Below, piece by piece: positions 46,181 through 54,711 of a stretch of 64,000 nucleotides of DNA (its first letter is position 1; each line of letters opens with the position of its first letter). The notes beneath the pieces were generated by a model, which searched no databases, was not told where the DNA came from, and was given only the letters and a program-made list of their open reading frames with translations. The translations under genes were made by a program, and so were the position numbers. This DNA is from Agromyces allii (lineage in GTDB: Bacteria > Actinomycetota > Actinomycetes > Actinomycetales > Microbacteriaceae), in contig NZ_WBIN01000017.1 of assembly GCF_009749385.1 (NCBI RefSeq), positions 1-64,000 on the forward strand, written 5' to 3'.

Positions 46181-47092
46181 ATGGCCTTCGCCGCGTTCGC
46201 GACCGCGGAGGCCCAGCCCCAGGCGCCACGCAAGTCGAGCCGCATCGCGCTCTTCCTGCTGCTGCCCGGCATCCTGTACCTGGTCCTGTTCTTCCTGACG
46301 CCGCTCGTCTCCCTGCTGCTGACCTCGTTGCAGGCGCCGCTCGAGTACGGCGACATCGGGCAGTACCAGTACGCGTTCAACTGGCAGAACTACGTCGACG
46401 TGATGACGGCCTACTGGCCGCACATCCTGCGTTCGTTCGGTTACGCGCTGGCGGCGACGGTGTTCGCGCTGCTGTTCAGCTATCCGCTGGCGTACTTCAT
46501 CGGCGTGAAGGCGCGACGGTGGCCGCTGCTGCAGAGCCTCATGCTCGTGCTCGTCATCGCCCCGTTCTTCATCAGCTTCCTGCTGCGCACGCTCGCATGG
46601 AAGCAGATCCTCTCCGACGAGTCGTTCGTGATCACGTCGCTGAAGGCGCTTTCGCTCCTCGGGCCCGACGCGCACTTCACGGGCACGCCGTTCGCGGTGA
46701 TCTTCGGTCTGACGTACAACTTCATCCCGTTCATGACCCTGCCGCTGTACACCGCGCTCGAACGCCTCGACCTGCGCTACCTCGAGGCGGGCAGCGACCT
46801 GTACGCGAACCCGTTCACGGTGTTCCGCAAGATCACCGTCCCGCTCTCGATGCCCGGCATCGTCGCGGGCACGCTGCTCACGTTCATCCCGGCGGCGGGC
46901 GACTACGTCAACGCGAGCCGCGACTTCCTCGGCGGCCCCGACACGCAGATGATGGGCAACGTGATCGAGGCGAACTTCCTCGTGCTGCTGAACTACCCGG
47001 CGGCCGCGGCGCTCTCGATCATCCTGATGGCGGCGATCCTCGTGCTCGTCGGCGTCTACGTCAAGCGTTCCGGAACGGAGGACCTGCTGTGA
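46181..47092 (+). CDS. potB: Spermidine/putrescine ABC transporter permease (PotB type)
   Basis: A 303-residue permease with six membrane helices and the binding-protein-dependent transport motif EAGSDLYANPFTVFRKITVPLSMPGIVAG, which docks PotA. The first helix (ALFLLLPGILYLVLFFLTPLVSLLLTSL) follows a basic N-terminus. It starts 2 nt after potA, and its stop overlaps the potC start (GTGA), which keeps the two permease halves in equal amounts. Confidence 0.93.
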   Translation: MAFAAFATAEAQPQAPRKSSRIALFLLLPGILYLVLFFLTPLVSLLLTSLQAPLEYGDIGQYQYAFNWQNYVDVMTAYWPHILRSFGYALAATVFALLFSYPLAYFIGVKARRWPLLQSLMLVLVIAPFFISFLLRTLAWKQILSDESFVITSLKALSLLGPDAHFTGTPFAVIFGLTYNFIPFMTLPLYTALERLDLRYLEAGSDLYANPFTVFRKITVPLSMPGIVAGTLLTFIPAAGDYVNASRDFLGGPDTQMMGNVIEANFLVLLNYPAAAALSIILMAAILVLVGVYVKRSGTEDLL

Positions 47093-48000
47093 GCGGAGAA
47101 GTCCAGGCCGCCGCCGTGCTCGGCGGGCTCGCCGAGAGCGAGCAGAGCGAACTGTCGGCACGCGGTCGACGATCGAACGGGCCGACGCGCCAGGGGCGCA
47201 TCGGACTCGGCTCGTGGCTGCTGCCCACGTACACGATCCTCGCGTTCGTGTTCCTGCTGATCCCCATCGTCTACACGTTCGTGTTCTCGTTCAACGACTC
47301 GGTGAAGTCGAACATCGCCTGGCGCGGGTTCACCTTCGACAAATGGCTGAACGTCTGCAACGTCGAGGGCGGCGCGGTGTGCGAGGCCTTCGCGAACAGC
47401 GTCATCATCGGCGTCGTCGCGACGATCATCGCCACGACGCTCGGCACCATGATCGCGATCGCGCTCGTGCGCTACCGGTTCCGGGCGCGCTCGGTCATCA
47501 GCCTGCTGCTCTTCCTGCCGATGGCGACCCCCGAGGTCGTGCTCGGCGCCGGCCTGGCCGCGCAGTTCCTCGCCGTCGGCGTGCCGAAGGACATGACGAC
47601 GATCATCCTGGCGCACACGATGTTCTGCATCAGCTTCGTCGTGGTGACCGTCAAGGCGCGCGTCGCGAGCCTCGACCCGGCGCTCGAGGAGGCGGGGCGC
47701 GACCTCTACGGGTCGCCCGCGCAGGTCTTCTGGCGGGTCACGTTCCCGCTGCTGACGCCCGGCATCGTGGCGGCCGCGCTGCTTTCGTTCGCGCTGAGCT
47801 TCGACGACTTCATCATCACGAACTTCAACTCGGGCTCCGTCTCGACGTTCCCGAAGTACGTGTACATCTCGGCGTCGCGCGGCATCCCCGCCGAGGCCAA
47901 CGTCATCGCCTCGGCGGTGTTCCTCTTCGCGCTCGTGCTCGTGATCGGCGCACAGGTGTCCCGTGCGGCGCGCGCGAAACGGCTCGCGAAGCTCGGCTGA
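47089..48000 (+). CDS. potC: Spermidine/putrescine ABC transporter permease (PotC type)
   Basis: A 303-residue permease, the partner of PotB. A ~40-residue hydrophilic N-terminus precedes six membrane helices; the coupling motif is EEAGRDLYGSPAQVFWRVTFPLLTPGIVAAALLSFALSFDDFIITNF, the last part being typical of PotC. The GTG start overlaps potB by 4 nt. The operon ends at a 16-bp hairpin. Confidence 0.93.
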   Translation: MSGEVQAAAVLGGLAESEQSELSARGRRSNGPTRQGRIGLGSWLLPTYTILAFVFLLIPIVYTFVFSFNDSVKSNIAWRGFTFDKWLNVCNVEGGAVCEAFANSVIIGVVATIIATTLGTMIAIALVRYRFRARSVISLLLFLPMATPEVVLGAGLAAQFLAVGVPKDMTTIILAHTMFCISFVVVTVKARVASLDPALEEAGRDLYGSPAQVFWRVTFPLLTPGIVAAALLSFALSFDDFIITNFNSGSVSTFPKYVYISASRGIPAEANVIASAVFLFALVLVIGAQVSRAARAKRLAKLG

Positions 48001-48019
48001 CCCGAACCGAGCGAACACG

Positions 48020-48056
48020 CGGATGCCGCGCCGGACACGTTCCGGCGCGGCATCCG
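48020..48056. terminator. Terminator-like hairpin between potC and the asparaginase gene
   Basis: A perfect 16-bp stem (48020-48035 with 48041-48056) and a 5-nt loop CACGT. Arms again contain GGATGCCGC and GCGGCATCC. It serves the convergent potC and asparaginase ends. No T-tract. Confidence 0.72.
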
Positions 48057-48066
48057 TCGTTCGAGG

Positions 48067-49056
48067 TCAGATGGTGGCGCGAACCTCGCCGACGCGACGC
48101 TCGCCGCCCATGACCCAGAGGTCGAGTTCGGTGGCGACCCGGTCGACCGCGGAATCGTCGATCGCGCCCGTGCTCGCGAGCAGGCGCAGTCCGATGATCG
48201 TCGAGGCGCGCGACGAGCCGTCGAGCACCTTCAGGGCGGTCGTGGTGCCGTCGGGGGCGGTCATGACCATGACGCCCTCGGCGCCGAACTTCGCGAACAC
48301 GCCGACGCGTTCGATGGCGACGGTGTCGGGCTGGCCGGGGCCCGCGATCGCCCAGGGGTTTTCGCGGACGGCCTCGGTGAGCGCAGCGCCCTCGCGGAAC
48401 AGCGCGAACGGCGACGACGAGGCCGCGGTCGTGACCTTCTGGATGCCGCGGGCGAGCCCCGTGAGGCTGATCGCGTGCACCGGGGCACCGCAGCCGTCGA
48501 TCGCCGTCGCCGTGGCCCGCTCGCCCGTGAGGCGTTCGAGCACGTCGAGGATGCGGCGCTGCAGCGGATGCGCGGGGTCGAGGTAGCCCTCGATCGGCCA
48601 GCCGTTGGCGACGCACGCGAGGAGCATCGCGGCGTGCTTGCCCGAGCAGGTCATGTACACCCGCTCGCGCTGACCGCCGGCGCGCACGAGGTCTTCGTAC
48701 GCGGTGCGATCGGTCGGCACGGCCGGCGGGCAGCCGAGTGCGGATTCGGGCAGCGACGCACGGGCGAGGAGCCCGCGCACGAGCGCCACGTGCGCGGCCG
48801 TGCCCGAGTGGCTCGCGGTCGCGATGGCCGCGTCTTCACCGCGGAGGGTCACGCCGGAGGACATGACGGCGACCGCGATGAACGGCTTCAGGGCGGAGCG
48901 GGGGAGGACGGGCGATGCCACGTCGCCGAGGGCGCGCAGCAGCTCGCCCTCGGGGGAGAGCACGACGGCGGAGCCGGCGTGCCTGGACTCGGTGAAACCA
49001 TTGCGTTCGACCACGGCGAGTTCGACGGCGTCTGCTGAGGAGAAGGTGCCGGTCAT
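48067..49056 (-). CDS. Asparaginase II family protein
   Basis: A 329-residue protein of the asparaginase_II family (the R. etli AnsA type), unrelated to E. coli L-asparaginases. It shows the family motifs RSALKPFIAVAVMSSG, SHSGTAAHV, MTCSGKHAAML and TAIDGCGAPVHAISLTGLARG. It would release ammonia from asparagine; the Cys/His/Lys-containing MTCSGKHA segment is the likely active region. It overlaps the upstream aminotransferase gene by 4 nt (ATGA), so both belong to one nitrogen-scavenging operon convergent with potDABC. Confidence 0.88.
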   Translation of the reverse strand: MTGTFSSADAVELAVVERNGFTESRHAGSAVVLSPEGELLRALGDVASPVLPRSALKPFIAVAVMSSGVTLRGEDAAIATASHSGTAAHVALVRGLLARASLPESALGCPPAVPTDRTAYEDLVRAGGQRERVYMTCSGKHAAMLLACVANGWPIEGYLDPAHPLQRRILDVLERLTGERATATAIDGCGAPVHAISLTGLARGIQKVTTAASSSPFALFREGAALTEAVRENPWAIAGPGQPDTVAIERVGVFAKFGAEGVMVMTAPDGTTTALKVLDGSSRASTIIGLRLLASTGAIDDSAVDRVATELDLWVMGGERRVGEVRATI

Positions 49057-50429
49057 CCGAGTGCCGCGAAGCCGTCGTCGAGCACGCGGAGGGCGTCGTC
49101 GATGAGGGCATCGGTCACCGCGAGACTCGGGAGGAACCGGAGCACGTTGCCGAAGGTGCCGGCGTTGAGCAGCAGCACGCCGTGCTGGGCGGCGTACGCG
49201 ACGAGCGCGGTGACGGCCTCGGCGTTCGGCGCCTTCGTGGTGTCGCGCGTGCCGGGCTGCACCAGTTCGATCGCGATCATCGCGCCGATGCCCCGGATGT
49301 CGCCGATGAGGTCGTAGCGCGCGCGCAGCCGCTCGAGGCCCGCCGTGAGGGTCGCCTCGATGCGGGCGGCCTCGCCGAGGAGGTCGTTCGCCTCGATCGA
49401 CTCGAAGACCGCGACGGCTGCGGCGCAGGCGACGGGGTTGCCGCCGAACGTGCCGCCGAGGCCGCCGGCGTGGGCGGCGTCCATGATCTCGGCGCGGCCG
49501 GTCACGCCCGCGAGCGGAAGGCCGCCCGCGATGCCCTTGGCCGAGAGCACGAGGTCGGGGATCCAGCCGAAGTGCTCGCTCGCGAACCAGGTGCCGGTGC
49601 GGGCCATGCCCGACTGGATCTCGTCGGCGATCATGACGACGCCGTGCTCGGTGCACCAGGTCTGCAGTGTCGTGAGGAACCCCTCGGCGGGCACGATGAA
49701 GCCGCCCTCGCCCTGGATGGGCTCGACGACGAGGCAGGCGAGGTCGCTCGCCCCGACGGCCTTCTCGAGGTACGAGATCGTGCGTGCCGCGGCATCCGCA
49801 CCGGAGAGGCCGTCGCGGTAGGGGTAGGAGTTGGGCGCGTGGTAGACGTCGCCGGCGAACGGGCCGAAGCCGGTCGCGTAGGGGTGCGCCTTGAAGTTCA
49901 TGGCCATGGTGAGGTTCGTGCGGCCGTGGTACGCGTGATCGAGCACGGCGACGGCGCGGCGGCCGGTGAACTTGCGGGCGATCTTGACGCCGTTCTCGAC
50001 GGCCTCGGCGCCGGAGTTCACGAGCACGGTGCGCTTGGCGTGCGTGCCGGGGGTGTGCTCGGCGAGGAGCTCGGCGACGCGCACGTACTCCTCGTAGGGG
50101 GTGATGGTGAAGAGCGTGTGGATCACGTCCTGCAGCTGCGAGGCGGCGGCGCGCACCACGTTCTCCTCGGTGTGGCCGATGGTGGTCACGCCGATGCCGG
50201 CGCCGAAGTCGAGGAACTGGTTGCCGTCGACGTCGACGAGCACGGCGCCGCTGGCACGTTCGATGTAGACGGGCAGCGCCGACGAGACGCCGGCCGACAC
50301 GACGGCCGCGCGTCGCTCGTGCAGCGCCTGCGACTTGGGGCCGGGGATCGCCGTCACGATGCGGCGCTCCTGCGGCACCGTGTAGACGGGGGCGGCCGTG
50401 GTCTCTGCGGGTGTCTGCGTGTCAGTCAT
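49053..50429 (-). CDS. gabT: 4-aminobutyrate aminotransferase
   Basis: A 458-residue class III PLP aminotransferase. It has the PLP lysine in LVLSAKGIAGGLPLAGV, the phosphate-binding NSGAEAVENGVKIARKFTG, the Asp in MIADEIQSGMARTG and the GabT-like TFGGNPVACAAAVAVFE. It would convert GABA and 2-oxoglutarate to succinate semialdehyde and glutamate, downstream of putrescine breakdown. GGAAG lies a few bases before the ATG at 50429, and TAGTCT lies just upstream as a possible -10. No succinate-semialdehyde dehydrogenase gene is nearby. Confidence 0.9.
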   Translation of the reverse strand: MTDTQTPAETTAAPVYTVPQERRIVTAIPGPKSQALHERRAAVVSAGVSSALPVYIERASGAVLVDVDGNQFLDFGAGIGVTTIGHTEENVVRAAASQLQDVIHTLFTITPYEEYVRVAELLAEHTPGTHAKRTVLVNSGAEAVENGVKIARKFTGRRAVAVLDHAYHGRTNLTMAMNFKAHPYATGFGPFAGDVYHAPNSYPYRDGLSGADAAARTISYLEKAVGASDLACLVVEPIQGEGGFIVPAEGFLTTLQTWCTEHGVVMIADEIQSGMARTGTWFASEHFGWIPDLVLSAKGIAGGLPLAGVTGRAEIMDAAHAGGLGGTFGGNPVACAAAVAVFESIEANDLLGEAARIEATLTAGLERLRARYDLIGDIRGIGAMIAIELVQPGTRDTTKAPNAEAVTALVAYAAQHGVLLLNAGTFGNVLRFLPSLAVTDALIDDALRVLDDGFAALG

Positions 50430-50512
50430 TATGTCTTCCAGACTAGCGCCGAGGCGTGGTCGGCTAGCGTGGATCGGGTCGCGACGACCGGCGCGACGGG
50501 GAGGCGGCATCC

Positions 50513-50992
50513 GTGAGGCTGGGCGAGCACGCGTACGCGATCGAGGTCGAGTGGACCGGTGCGCGCGGCACCGGCACGACCGGCTACCGCGCCTACGGCC
50601 GCGACCACGTGGTGCGCGCCGCGGGCAAGGCGCACGAGCTCGAGGGGTCGAGCGACCGCACCTTCCACGGCGACGCCGAACGCTGGAACCCCGAGGAGCT
50701 CCTGCTCGCGGCGCTCAGCCAATGCCACATGCTCTCGTACCTGCACGTCGCGACCCTGCACGGCGTGGTCGTGACGGGCTACACCGATGCCGCGACCGGC
50801 GTGCTCGTCGAAGACGGCCGGGGCGGCGGCGCGTTCCGCGAGGCCACGCTGCGTCCGCGCGTCACGGTGGCGGATGCCGCGATGCTGGCGCTCGCGGACG
50901 AGATCCACGCCGAGGCGGCCGCGAAGTGCTTCATCGCGGCATCCGTCGCCTTCCCGGTGCACCACGAGGCGATCGCGGTCGTCGCCGGCTGA
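50513..50992 (+). CDS. OsmC/Ohr-family peroxide reductase
   Basis: A 159-residue protein of the OsmC family, thiol peroxidases for organic hydroperoxides. Both redox cysteines are present: Cys71 (LSQCHMLSYLHVA) and Cys139 (AAAKCFIAASVAFPV), and the Glu/Arg environment (NPEELLLAALSQC) is conserved. The GTG start follows GGGGAGG. It is divergent from gabT and stands alone; an Ohr-type MarR regulator is not adjacent, so the OsmC rather than the Ohr subfamily is favoured. Confidence 0.87.
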   Translation: MRLGEHAYAIEVEWTGARGTGTTGYRAYGRDHVVRAAGKAHELEGSSDRTFHGDAERWNPEELLLAALSQCHMLSYLHVATLHGVVVTGYTDAATGVLVEDGRGGGAFREATLRPRVTVADAAMLALADEIHAEAAAKCFIAASVAFPVHHEAIAVVAG

Positions 50993-51013
50993 CGGCGACC
51001 CGGCATCCGGAGC

Positions 51014-51913
51014 TCAGGGGGTGACGGCGACCGCCGGCAGCGTCGGCTCGAGAGGGCAGGCGTGCCCGCCGACGAGCCGCGTGCACGGCGAGAAGAACGC
51101 CGGGAACCGCTCGAGCGTCGGGTCGCCGAACCAGCGGTTCCAGAGGACCCAGAAGTTGAGGTTGCCGTAGGCGCCGCACGCGTCGCCGCCGGCGGGGTCG
51201 GCGAGGGTCGCGGGGTTCGGCTGGTACGGCGTGTAGTTGTAGAGGTTGGCCGTGGCCTGGTTGCGGATGTCGACCGTCGATGCGCCGCATGCGGCGTCGG
51301 GGTTGTAGCCGATGTCGGTCGCACCGATCATGTACCGGCGCTCGGGGTGCTCGGTGTACTGCCGGAACTGCCACGCGGCGTTGTACACCTGGTTGAAGAA
51401 GCCGAAGTACTTCTGATCGCAGTCGGCCGTGTCGGGGCAGGCGTAACCCGTGGCGCGCTCGTAGCCCGAGGCCGTGGGCCTGGTGAGCAGCGACTGCTCC
51501 TTCTGCAGCAGCACGAGCAGGGTCTTCGGGCTGATGCCGCACGCGACCGCCGTCTTCGCGATGATGCGGCTCGCCGGCTCGTCGACGCCGCCGCGGTACT
51601 CGCCGCAGTGCGAGCCGCCGACCGCGGGCTGGGTGGTGGTCGTCTCGGTGTACTCGGCCAGGCACGGGATGCCCTCGTCCGCACGACACGAGACGCCCTC
51701 GAGGAACGCCTGGATCTGCCGCTCGCCGAGCGCGCTGCTGTCGTAGAACGCGTCGTCGCTCACGATGAGCGACGGGTCGAACTCGGTCGTCGGCGGCTCG
51801 GGCAGCGTGCGGTCGACCCGGAGCGGTGCGGTGTCGGCGGGGGCGCACGACGCGAGCAGCAGGATCGCCGCGACCGCCGCGGTCAGGCGTGCGAATCGGC
51901 CGAGGGAGCTCAT
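51014..51913 (-). CDS. Secreted lipoprotein of an actinobacterial family, function unknown
   Basis: A 299-residue protein with a lipoprotein signal (AAVAAILLLASC). The mature part has eight or more cysteines, probably in disulfides, and shows a distinctive pattern: KTLLVLLQKEQSLLTRPTAS, ATGYACPDTADCDQKYFGFFNQVYNAAWQFRQY, NQATANLYNYTPYQPN, GDACGAYGNLNFWVLWNRWFG. I have seen this type of sequence in many actinobacterial secreted proteins, sometimes labelled hemagglutinin, without a proven role. The QKEQ and NQVYNAAWQF arrangement recalls lysozyme-like muramidase or glucosaminidase folds, so a wall-hydrolase role is possible but unproven. It follows plsC by 46 nt on the same strand. Confidence 0.7.
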   Translation of the reverse strand: MSSLGRFARLTAAVAAILLLASCAPADTAPLRVDRTLPEPPTTEFDPSLIVSDDAFYDSSALGERQIQAFLEGVSCRADEGIPCLAEYTETTTTQPAVGGSHCGEYRGGVDEPASRIIAKTAVACGISPKTLLVLLQKEQSLLTRPTASGYERATGYACPDTADCDQKYFGFFNQVYNAAWQFRQYTEHPERRYMIGATDIGYNPDAACGASTVDIRNQATANLYNYTPYQPNPATLADPAGGDACGAYGNLNFWVLWNRWFGDPTLERFPAFFSPCTRLVGGHACPLEPTLPAVAVTP

Positions 51914-51959
51914 CGGCTCGACCCTACCGGTCGGCACGTCGACGGCGCTGGGAATCGCC

Positions 51960-52727
51960 TCAGCGCCGCTCGCGCGGCACGATGCGGTCGGCGAGCTTCG
52001 CGAGCGTGCCCTCGGGCGGCTTCTCGTTGTAGACGCCGGCGAGCTCCTGCTCGGAGAGCGCGTGGATGGCGGCCATGATCTCGTCGGTGGCCGTGCGCCG
52101 GGCGCGGCCCGAGGTCGCGGGGCCGTGCGACGAGAGGTCGAGGGGCGCGCCGAACCGCACGGTGACGGGGCGCACGCGGGGCAGCTTCGCGCCGACCGGC
52201 TGGATCTCCTGGGTGCCGATGAGGCCGACGGGCACGACGAGGGCGCCGGTCTGCAGGGCGAGCCAGGCGACGCCGGTGCGTCCGCGGTAAAGGCGCCCGT
52301 CGAGCGAACGCGTGCCCTCGGGGTAGATCGCGAAGGCGTTGTCGTGCTCCAGGATGCCGCGACCCGCGTCGAGCGCGGCCTGCGCGTCGGCACCGGCGCC
52401 GCGTTCGACGCCGACGGCGCCGATGGCCGTGAAGAAGGTGCGCGAGACCCAGCCTCGGAAGCCCTTGCCGGTGAAGTAGTCGTTCTTCGCGAGGAACTGC
52501 ACGGGCCGCGGCGAGGCGAGGGGGATCACCACGCTGTCGATGAACGACAGGTGGTTGCTCGCGAGGATGACCCGGCCGGTGGCGGGCACGTGCTCGGTGC
52601 CGGTGATCTTCGGACGGTAGACGAGCAGCGCCAGCGGCCGCAGGATTCCGCGGAAGATCCGGTAGGCGGGCCCCTGCCGAACGGGTTCGGCGACCTCGGG
52701 GCTCTGGACTTCGTCGTGCTCTGTCAC
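51960..52727 (-). CDS. plsC: 1-acyl-sn-glycerol-3-phosphate acyltransferase
   Basis: A 255-residue membrane-associated acyltransferase that makes phosphatidic acid. It has the catalytic NHxxxxD motif (Asn58-His59-LSFI-Asp64) and the glycerol-phosphate-binding EGTR (137-140, in YPEGTRS), with PVGLIGT as the later conserved block. One hydrophobic N-terminal segment is present. The start is GTG at 52727, 6 nt after TAAGGT in a leaderless arrangement. Confidence 0.9.
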   Translation of the reverse strand: MTEHDEVQSPEVAEPVRQGPAYRIFRGILRPLALLVYRPKITGTEHVPATGRVILASNHLSFIDSVVIPLASPRPVQFLAKNDYFTGKGFRGWVSRTFFTAIGAVGVERGAGADAQAALDAGRGILEHDNAFAIYPEGTRSLDGRLYRGRTGVAWLALQTGALVVPVGLIGTQEIQPVGAKLPRVRPVTVRFGAPLDLSSHGPATSGRARRTATDEIMAAIHALSEQELAGVYNEKPPEGTLAKLADRIVPRERR

Positions 52728-52741
52728 CCTAAGACCTTAGG
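52728..52741. promoter_or_regulatory. Leaderless plsC promoter with embedded palindrome
   Basis: CCTAAG-AC-CTTAGG (52728-52741) touches the plsC start codon. On the minus strand TAAGGT (52739-52734) lies 6 nt before the GTG and serves as a -10 box, so a protein bound at the palindrome would block transcription start. Confidence 0.45.
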
Positions 52742-52803
52742 CGGCACGTCATTCCGCGATGGGTATATGGGGCTCATCGGTCCCGGTGCGGGATGATGGT
52801 GGC

Positions 52804-53442
52804 GTGGACGTGACCGCCGAGGGCGAGCTCATCGAGCTCGGGGAGACGGGCGCACGCGCGCTCGTGCTGGCCAGCGCCCGGCGCCCGCCCGGCGTCGACC
52901 TCGTGCTGCGCGGGCTCCTCGCGCGATCGGCCTCGGTGCCCGCCGACGACGTCGAGCTCGTGCACTCGTGCGCCGAGTGCGGAGCGCGGCACGGACGGGT
53001 CTCCGTCGTGTATCCGCTCACGGTGTCGGGCGCTCCCTGGTTCGCGGATGTCGCGATCGACGGCGACACGATCGTCGCCGCGGCCGGCACGCGGCATCCG
53101 CTCGGGGTCGCCGTCGAACCGGCCGCGACCGACCCGGGCGGCCGCATCGACGAGGCGGCCTTCCACCCGCTCGAACGCGCAGCGCTGACGGGGCTCGGCG
53201 CCGAGCGGGGCGCCTTCGTTCGCGCGACGCTCTGGGCGCGCAAGACCGCGCTGCTGCGCGCGATCGGGCACACCGAGTTCATCGAGCCGTCTCGGCTCGC
53301 GCTCTCGTTCCCCGGCGACGACGGCGGGCTCGGGCGCATCGAGCGGAGCGTGCCCGAGTTCGGGTCGTTCTGGCGCCAGGTCGTCTTCCACGACCTGCCC
53401 GTGCGCGGGCCGCGCGCGGCATCCGTCGCCGTCATCGGCTGA
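52804..53442 (+). CDS. Degenerate 4'-phosphopantetheinyl transferase-like protein
   Basis: A 212-residue protein with the layout of Sfp-type phosphopantetheinyl transferases: a [10 protein letters not shown] motif (Cys57 onward, the usual CxxCGxxHG), a central domain, and a C-terminal WxxK region. Key residues differ: the metal-binding G-V-D-x-E is GVAVE (Ala103 for Asp) and W-x-x-K-E-A is WARKTAL (Thr148 for Glu). It is therefore probably inactive or altered. GTG 52804 is chosen; an ATG at 52759 would place the start ahead of a TATATG box. It is divergent from plsC. Product assignment is tentative. Confidence 0.55.
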   Translation: MDVTAEGELIELGETGARALVLASARRPPGVDLVLRGLLARSASVPADDVELVHSCAECGARHGRVSVVYPLTVSGAPWFADVAIDGDTIVAAAGTRHPLGVAVEPAATDPGGRIDEAAFHPLERAALTGLGAERGAFVRATLWARKTALLRAIGHTEFIEPSRLALSFPGDDGGLGRIERSVPEFGSFWRQVVFHDLPVRGPRAASVAVIG

Positions 53443-53512
53443 CGCGGGCTCGCGCAGGGCGCCGGGTCGCTCGCGCACGGCCCGCCCCACGCGAGCGGGG
53501 CATCGCGCGGCC

Positions 53513-53524
53513 TACAGTGGTGAC
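53513..53524 (+). promoter_or_regulatory. Leaderless-type -10 box for dxr
   Basis: TACAGT at 53513-53518 lies exactly 6 nt before the GTG start. No ribosome site is present, consistent with a leaderless transcript. Confidence 0.55.
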
Positions 53525-54610
53525 GTGCGTTCAGTCATCATCCTCGGCTCCACCGGTTCCATCGGCACCCAGGCCCTCGACGTGATCCGCGCGAATCCGC
53601 GCCGGTTCGAGGTCGTCGGCCTCGCGGTCGGCTCGAACCGCGCGACGCTCGAGGCGCAGGCCGCCGAGTTCGGCGTCGAGAACACCGCCGTCGGCATCGA
53701 CGAGGCCGTGCAGCTGGTTCGGGATGTCGACGCCGACGTCGTGCTGAACGGCATCACCGGATCGGTCGGCCTCGGTCCGACCCTCGCCACGCTCGAACGC
53801 GGCACGACCCTCGCGCTCGCGAACAAGGAGTCGCTCATCGTCGGCGGCGACCTCGTCACGCGCCGCGCCGCGCCCGGGCAGATCGTGCCCGTCGACTCCG
53901 AGCACTCCGCGATCGCGCAGGCGCTCCGCTCGGGCACCGAGGACGAGGTGCGCCGGCTCGTGCTGACGGCGTCGGGCGGGCCGTTCCGCGGACGCAGCCG
54001 CGAGTCGCTCGTCGATGTCACCCCTGCGGAGGCGCTCGCGCACCCGACCTGGGACATGGGGCTCGTCGTCACGACGAACTCCGCGACCCTCGTGAACAAG
54101 GGGCTCGAGGTCATCGAGGCGCACCTGCTCTTCGACGTGCCCTACGACCGCATCGACGTGACCGTGCACCCGCAGTCGATCGTGCACTCGATGGTCGAGT
54201 TCGTCGACGGGTCGACGATCGCGCAGGCCTCGCCGCCCGACATGCGGCTGCCCATCTCGCTCGGCCTCGACTGGCCGAACCGGGTCGCCGCCGTCGGACG
54301 ACCGCTCGACTGGACCGTCGCCTCGTCGTGGACGTTCGAGCCGCTCGATCATTCGGCGTTCCCCGCGATCGCGCTCGCGAAGCAGGTCGGCCGCGCCGGC
54401 GGCGACTACCCGGCCGTGTTCAACGCCGCCAACGAGGAGGCCGTCGCCGCGTTCCACGCCGGACGCATCGGGTTCCTCGACATCGTCGACACCGTGCAGG
54501 CCGTCGTCGAGGCGCACGAGTCGCCCGAACGCGAACTCACGCTGGCCTCCCTCGCCGAGTCGGAGCGGGCCGCGCGGGCCGCGGCGAACGCGCGCATCGC
54601 GAAGGCCTGA
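53525..54610 (+). CDS. dxr: 1-deoxy-D-xylulose 5-phosphate reductoisomerase
   Basis: Second enzyme of the MEP isoprenoid pathway, NADPH-dependent, the target of fosmidomycin. The 361-residue protein has the NADPH loop [10 protein letters not shown] (residues 7-16), [10 protein letters not shown], the metal/substrate block [16 protein letters not shown], and [20 protein letters not shown]. The GTG start stands 6 nt after TACAGT. It is followed by a site-2 protease gene after 101 nt, an order widespread in actinobacteria (dxr-rip). Confidence 0.95.
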   Translation: MRSVIILGSTGSIGTQALDVIRANPRRFEVVGLAVGSNRATLEAQAAEFGVENTAVGIDEAVQLVRDVDADVVLNGITGSVGLGPTLATLERGTTLALANKESLIVGGDLVTRRAAPGQIVPVDSEHSAIAQALRSGTEDEVRRLVLTASGGPFRGRSRESLVDVTPAEALAHPTWDMGLVVTTNSATLVNKGLEVIEAHLLFDVPYDRIDVTVHPQSIVHSMVEFVDGSTIAQASPPDMRLPISLGLDWPNRVAAVGRPLDWTVASSWTFEPLDHSAFPAIALAKQVGRAGGDYPAVFNAANEEAVAAFHAGRIGFLDIVDTVQAVVEAHESPERELTLASLAESERAARAAANARIAKA

Positions 54611-54699
54611 GCCGCGGCATCCGATCACCGCGCTGAAGCCCCTGCGCGGGCCATAGCGCGCTCACAGCGGAGCGTCAGGCGACACCCGGGGTCTGGCAG

Positions 54700-54711
54700 T
54701 ACGCTCATCGG
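54700..54711 (+). promoter_or_regulatory. Leaderless-type -10 box for the M50 protease gene
   Basis: TACGCT at 54700-54705 lies 6 nt before the ATG at 54712. Same geometry as for dxr. Confidence 0.5.
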
